From positions 1-8,417 of the forward strand of contig JAFAWL010000073.1 in the NCBI GenBank assembly GCA_019241805.1: a stretch of DNA of 8,417 nucleotides. The letters run 5' to 3'. Both the position numbers and the translations under genes were made by a program. Position 1 is the stretch's first letter, and every line of letters begins with the position of its first letter. Under the pieces are notes generated by a model. The model was given only the letters and a program-made list of their open reading frames with translations. It made no database searches and had not been told where the DNA came from. Positions 6,138 to 8,417 of the stretch are shown piece by piece. The DNA is from Actinomycetota bacterium. Its GTDB lineage: Bacteria > Actinomycetota > Actinomycetes > Mycobacteriales > Jatrophihabitantaceae.

Positions 6138-7474
6138 CCGCGACGATCGTCGTCGTCGGCGACGCGCTGCTCGACATCGACATCGAGACCAGCGCCGAAC
6201 GACTCAGCCCGGACGGCCCGGTGCCGATCCTCGACCAGCAGGCCTACGCCGAGCGCGCCGGCGGAGCGGCCTTGTCGGCGGCGTTGCTTGTCACTGACGA
6301 GAACGTGACGGTGCACCTGCTCACCCCACTCGCCGATGACCAGGACGGACGCCGCCTGCGATCCCTGATCGACGGACGCATTCGCCTTCACGGCTTGCCG
6401 ACGACGAGTGCTACCTCGGTGAAGACCCGTCTGCGCTGCCGCGGGGTCACGGTCACGCGCGTGGACCGCGGCGATGCCTGCGCCGACGGAATCGAAGTCG
6501 ATTCGGCGGCGCTCGCGCTGATCGACACCGCCGACGCGGTGCTCGTCAGCGACTATGGCCGCGGAACAAGCGAGAACGCCGCGATCCGCGCCGCCGTCGA
6601 AGGCCGCGCTCGGACGGTGCCGCTCGTCTGGGACCCACACCCGCGCGGCGCCGAACCGGTGCCGGGCACCTGGCTCGTCACTCCCAACCTGGGCGAGGCC
6701 CGGCGCCTGGCCGGCGGCACGTCGGATGCCGTTGCCGCCGCCGGTCGGCTGGCCTCCGCGTTGTGCGCACGCTGGCAGGCCCGGGCCGTGGCGGTGACTC
6801 TGGCCGCCGAGGGCGCTGTGCTCGCCGACGGGGCCACCGTGCGGGCGTACCCGGCCAGGCCGGTCGCGGCGCAAGACAGCTGTGGCGCCGGCGACTGCTT
6901 CGCGGCCCGTGCGACGAGTGCATTGTGCAACGGACGCCTGTTGGGCGAGGCGGTCGAGTCCGCCGTCGCGGCCGCTACCGGGTATGTCGCTCGAAGCGGC
7001 TCGGTGTCCTCCGCGTCGACGGCGGACGGCGACTGGCAGGAAGTCGTCGCGCGGGTGCGGGCCCGAGGCGGCACCGTAGTGGCGACCGGCGGCTGCTTCG
7101 ATCTGGTCCACGCCGGGCACGTCGCGACGCTGCGCGCCGCCCGCCGGTTGGGTGACGCCCTCGTGGTGTGTCTCAATTCCGACCGGTCCGTGCGCGAACT
7201 CAAAGGCGAGGGGCGCCCGTTGCAGAACGAACGGGATCGGCGCGCCGTACTGGAGGCGTTGCGGGCGGTCGATGCGGTGGTCGTCTTCGACGAACCGACG
7301 CCGGATCGCATACTCGCCGAGCTTCAACCCGACATCTGGGCGAAGGGGGGCGACTACAGCGCGTCCGAGCTACCCGAGACGGCGGTGTTGCGCGACTGGG
7401 GCGGCGAGGTGGTGATCGTGCCTTACGTCGCCGGTCGCTCCACGTCACGACTCGTGGCCCGAGCCCGCTCATGA
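6134..7474 (+). CDS. hldE: Bifunctional heptose-7-phosphate kinase / heptose-1-phosphate adenylyltransferase (HldE/RfaE type)
   Basis: 446 residues with both domains. Residues 1 to about 300 are a PfkB/ribokinase-fold kinase (heptose 7-phosphate to heptose 1,7-bisphosphate): VVVGDALLDIDI, SPDGPVPIL (25-33), LVSDYGRG (137-144), TPNLGEAR (183-190) and the anion hole/base motif DSCGAGDCF (248-256, base D254). Residues about 312-446 are a nucleotidyltransferase (heptose 1-phosphate + ATP to ADP-heptose): ATGGCFDLVHAGH (HxGH, H326-H329), KGEGRP (357-362), NERDRR (365-370), WAKGGDY (402-408) and GRSTSRL (434-440). Both active sites look complete, but the kinase is divergent: the usual GGAANVA near residue 43 reads GGAALSA, and C250 and C255 flank the GAGD loop. 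The phosphatase step between the two reactions is provided by the HAD domain encoded at 832-2379. The GTG start at 6134 sits in a GTGA overlap and gives the expected N-terminus. Confidence 0.93.
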   Translation: MTATIVVVGDALLDIDIETSAERLSPDGPVPILDQQAYAERAGGAALSAALLVTDENVTVHLLTPLADDQDGRRLRSLIDGRIRLHGLPTTSATSVKTRLRCRGVTVTRVDRGDACADGIEVDSAALALIDTADAVLVSDYGRGTSENAAIRAAVEGRARTVPLVWDPHPRGAEPVPGTWLVTPNLGEARRLAGGTSDAVAAAGRLASALCARWQARAVAVTLAAEGAVLADGATVRAYPARPVAAQDSCGAGDCFAARATSALCNGRLLGEAVESAVAAATGYVARSGSVSSASTADGDWQEVVARVRARGGTVVATGGCFDLVHAGHVATLRAARRLGDALVVCLNSDRSVRELKGEGRPLQNERDRRAVLEALRAVDAVVVFDEPTPDRILAELQPDIWAKGGDYSASELPETAVLRDWGGEVVIVPYVAGRSTSRLVARARS

Positions 7475-8406
7475 CGCGGCCCACCGTCTTGGTGCTTCGG
7501 GCCCTGGGGCTGGGTGATTTCGTCACCGGCTTGCCCGCCCTGCGCGTGCTGCGCGAGACCCGCCCCGATCGGCACATCGTGCTCGCCCTGCCCCGGTGGC
7601 TGTGGCCGCTGCTCGACCTGATCGACACAGTCGATGCCGCCGTGGCCGGTCACGAGCTCGACCCATTGACCGATCCGCCGATCGCACCGGAACTCGCCGT
7701 CGATCTGCACGGAAACGGACCGGCCAGCGTCGCGCTGCTCGCCGCGGTCAATCCGCGCCGGATCGTCGCCTACGCGGCCGGATCGGCCGAGTGGCTGCCC
7801 GACGAGCACGAGGTGGAGAAGTGGTGCCACCTGCTGCGCGCCGGCCTGCCCGCGCCATACGCCGTCTCGCCGCTGCTGGGCGGCTCGCTGGCGCCCCCCG
7901 GACGGAATCAACCGGGCGGACGCACGATCGTCCACTGCGGCGCAAAGGCGGTCGCCCGACGGTGGCCGCCCGACCGATTCGCCGTTGTGGCGGCCGAACT
8001 GGCGCGCGCCGGCCATGACGTCGTGGTCACCGGAGGCCCGGCCGATGAGTCGGAGACGGAGGCGGTCGCTACCGCCGCCGGCGTCGAGTGCCGCACCGAC
8101 CTGGCGCTGCTCGACTTCGTGGATCTCGTCGCCAAAGCAACGCTGGTCGTCTCGGGCGACACGGGCGCCGCTCATCTCGCCGCGGCCTACGAACGGCCCT
8201 CGGTGACGTTGTTCGGTCCCGTTTCCCCGTCCCGGTGGGGACCGCCGGCCCGAACCCGACACCGGGTGATCTGGCACGGCGACGGCACGGGCGATCCCCA
8301 CGCAGCCACACTCGATGCGGCGCTCGCCCGCATCAGCCCGGACGAGGTCTTGAGCGAGGCCTGGATCGCGGCCCATGCGTCGATGATCGATACGGCCCAT
8401 GCATGA
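7471..8406 (+). CDS. GT9 glycosyltransferase, ADP-heptose:glycan heptosyltransferase-like (second copy)
   Basis: 311 residues, somewhat shorter than the first GT9. The N-terminal domain has VLRALGLGDFVTGLPALR, with D16 in the WaaC catalytic-base position. The C-terminal domain has TIVHCGAKAVARRWPPDRF (152-170; R163 at the position of the WaaC donor-binding Lys), VTGGPADE (186-193), and the donor loop VSGDTGAAHLAA (227-238) with the conventional Asp (D230), followed by PSVTLFGPVSPSRWGPP. The Cys-containing tail of the first GT9 is absent, and outside the family motifs the two differ widely, so they are distinct enzymes rather than a recent duplication. It probably adds another heptose or acts on a different acceptor. 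The ATG at 7471 overlaps the hldE-like stop by 4 nt without a recognisable Shine-Dalgarno. Specificity is inferred. Confidence 0.92.
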   Translation: MTRPTVLVLRALGLGDFVTGLPALRVLRETRPDRHIVLALPRWLWPLLDLIDTVDAAVAGHELDPLTDPPIAPELAVDLHGNGPASVALLAAVNPRRIVAYAAGSAEWLPDEHEVEKWCHLLRAGLPAPYAVSPLLGGSLAPPGRNQPGGRTIVHCGAKAVARRWPPDRFAVVAAELARAGHDVVVTGGPADESETEAVATAAGVECRTDLALLDFVDLVAKATLVVSGDTGAAHLAAAYERPSVTLFGPVSPSRWGPPARTRHRVIWHGDGTGDPHAATLDAALARISPDEVLSEAWIAAHASMIDTAHA

Positions 8407-8417
8407 GGAAGTCGATC
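8403..8417 (+). CDS. Start of a probable further gene (only five codons visible)
   Basis: An ATG at 8403 overlaps the stop of the second GT9 gene as ATGA, exactly like the seven upstream junctions, and would begin MRKSI. The function cannot be read from five codons. A competing ATG at 8399 in another frame would begin MHEEV. The operon pattern favours 8403. The missing ADP-heptose epimerase or another glycan gene would fit here, but nothing visible proves it. Confidence 0.4.

Noticed and set aside
6059..7327. Long antisense open frame (422 codons) opposite the hldE-like gene
   Set aside because: It is a high-GC shadow of a gene with complete kinase and nucleotidyltransferase motifs; its translation shows no recognisable domain.
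7423..8400. Antisense open frame (325 codons) opposite the second GT9
   Set aside because: It has no family motifs, and the + strand frame has clear GT9 signatures.
1..8417. Promoters, terminators, tRNA/rRNA genes, CRISPR arrays, IS elements or long repeats
   Set aside because: There is no intergenic sequence, and I saw no direct-repeat array, transposase motif or RNA gene by eye. Ala/Gly/Arg-rich codon runs are ordinary for a high-GC genome.

Overview
This 8.4 kb window is a GC-rich stretch that is almost entirely coding, with all genes on the + strand. The protein sequences resemble actinobacterial homologues: a short 'WHVHGSWTTAFVQG'-type glycosyltransferase, a GT2-HAD fusion, and a GT9 with a 'GNTGPAH' motif. 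I therefore infer a Gram-positive actinomycete rather than an LPS-making Gram-negative. A Gram-negative host cannot be formally excluded from this window alone.

Layout, left to right: (1) the C-terminal half of a NodU/CmcH-type carbamoyltransferase (2-835); (2) a fusion of a GT2 glycosyltransferase, a hydrophobic linker and a HAD-IIIA phosphatase of the GmhB type (832-2379); (3) a GT9 heptosyltransferase-like protein (2376-3413); (4) a short GT-B glycosyltransferase (3410-4348); (5) a GT4 glycosyltransferase (4345-5550); (6) a GmhA-type SIS isomerase (5547-6137); (7) a bifunctional HldE/RfaE-type kinase/adenylyltransferase (6134-7474); (8) a second GT9 protein (7471-8406); (9) the first codons of a probable further gene (8403 to the edge). 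Every junction is a 4-nt ATGA or GTGA stop/start overlap. There is no intergenic space, so no promoter or terminator lies between genes. This is the interior of one long, translationally coupled operon.

Together the genes encode an almost complete route from sedoheptulose 7-phosphate to ADP-D-glycero-D-manno-heptose: GmhA isomerase, HldE kinase, GmhB phosphatase domain, HldE adenylyltransferase. Alongside are two GT9 candidates to transfer the heptose, three other glycosyltransferases to build the rest of a glycan, and a carbamoyltransferase to decorate it. The ADP-heptose 6-epimerase (HldD), a flippase, a polymerase and a ligase are not in the window. The likely product is a carbamoylated, heptose-containing cell-surface or secreted glycan, or a glycosylated metabolite. 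That product assignment is inference; the enzyme family assignments are well supported by motifs.

The points most worth following up are the GT2-GmhB fusion and its membrane topology problem, the pairing of carbamoyl transfer with heptose, the unbroken chain of 4-nt overlaps, a lone in-frame TTA codon, and motif departures in the short GT-B enzyme, the first GT9 and the HldE kinase domain.
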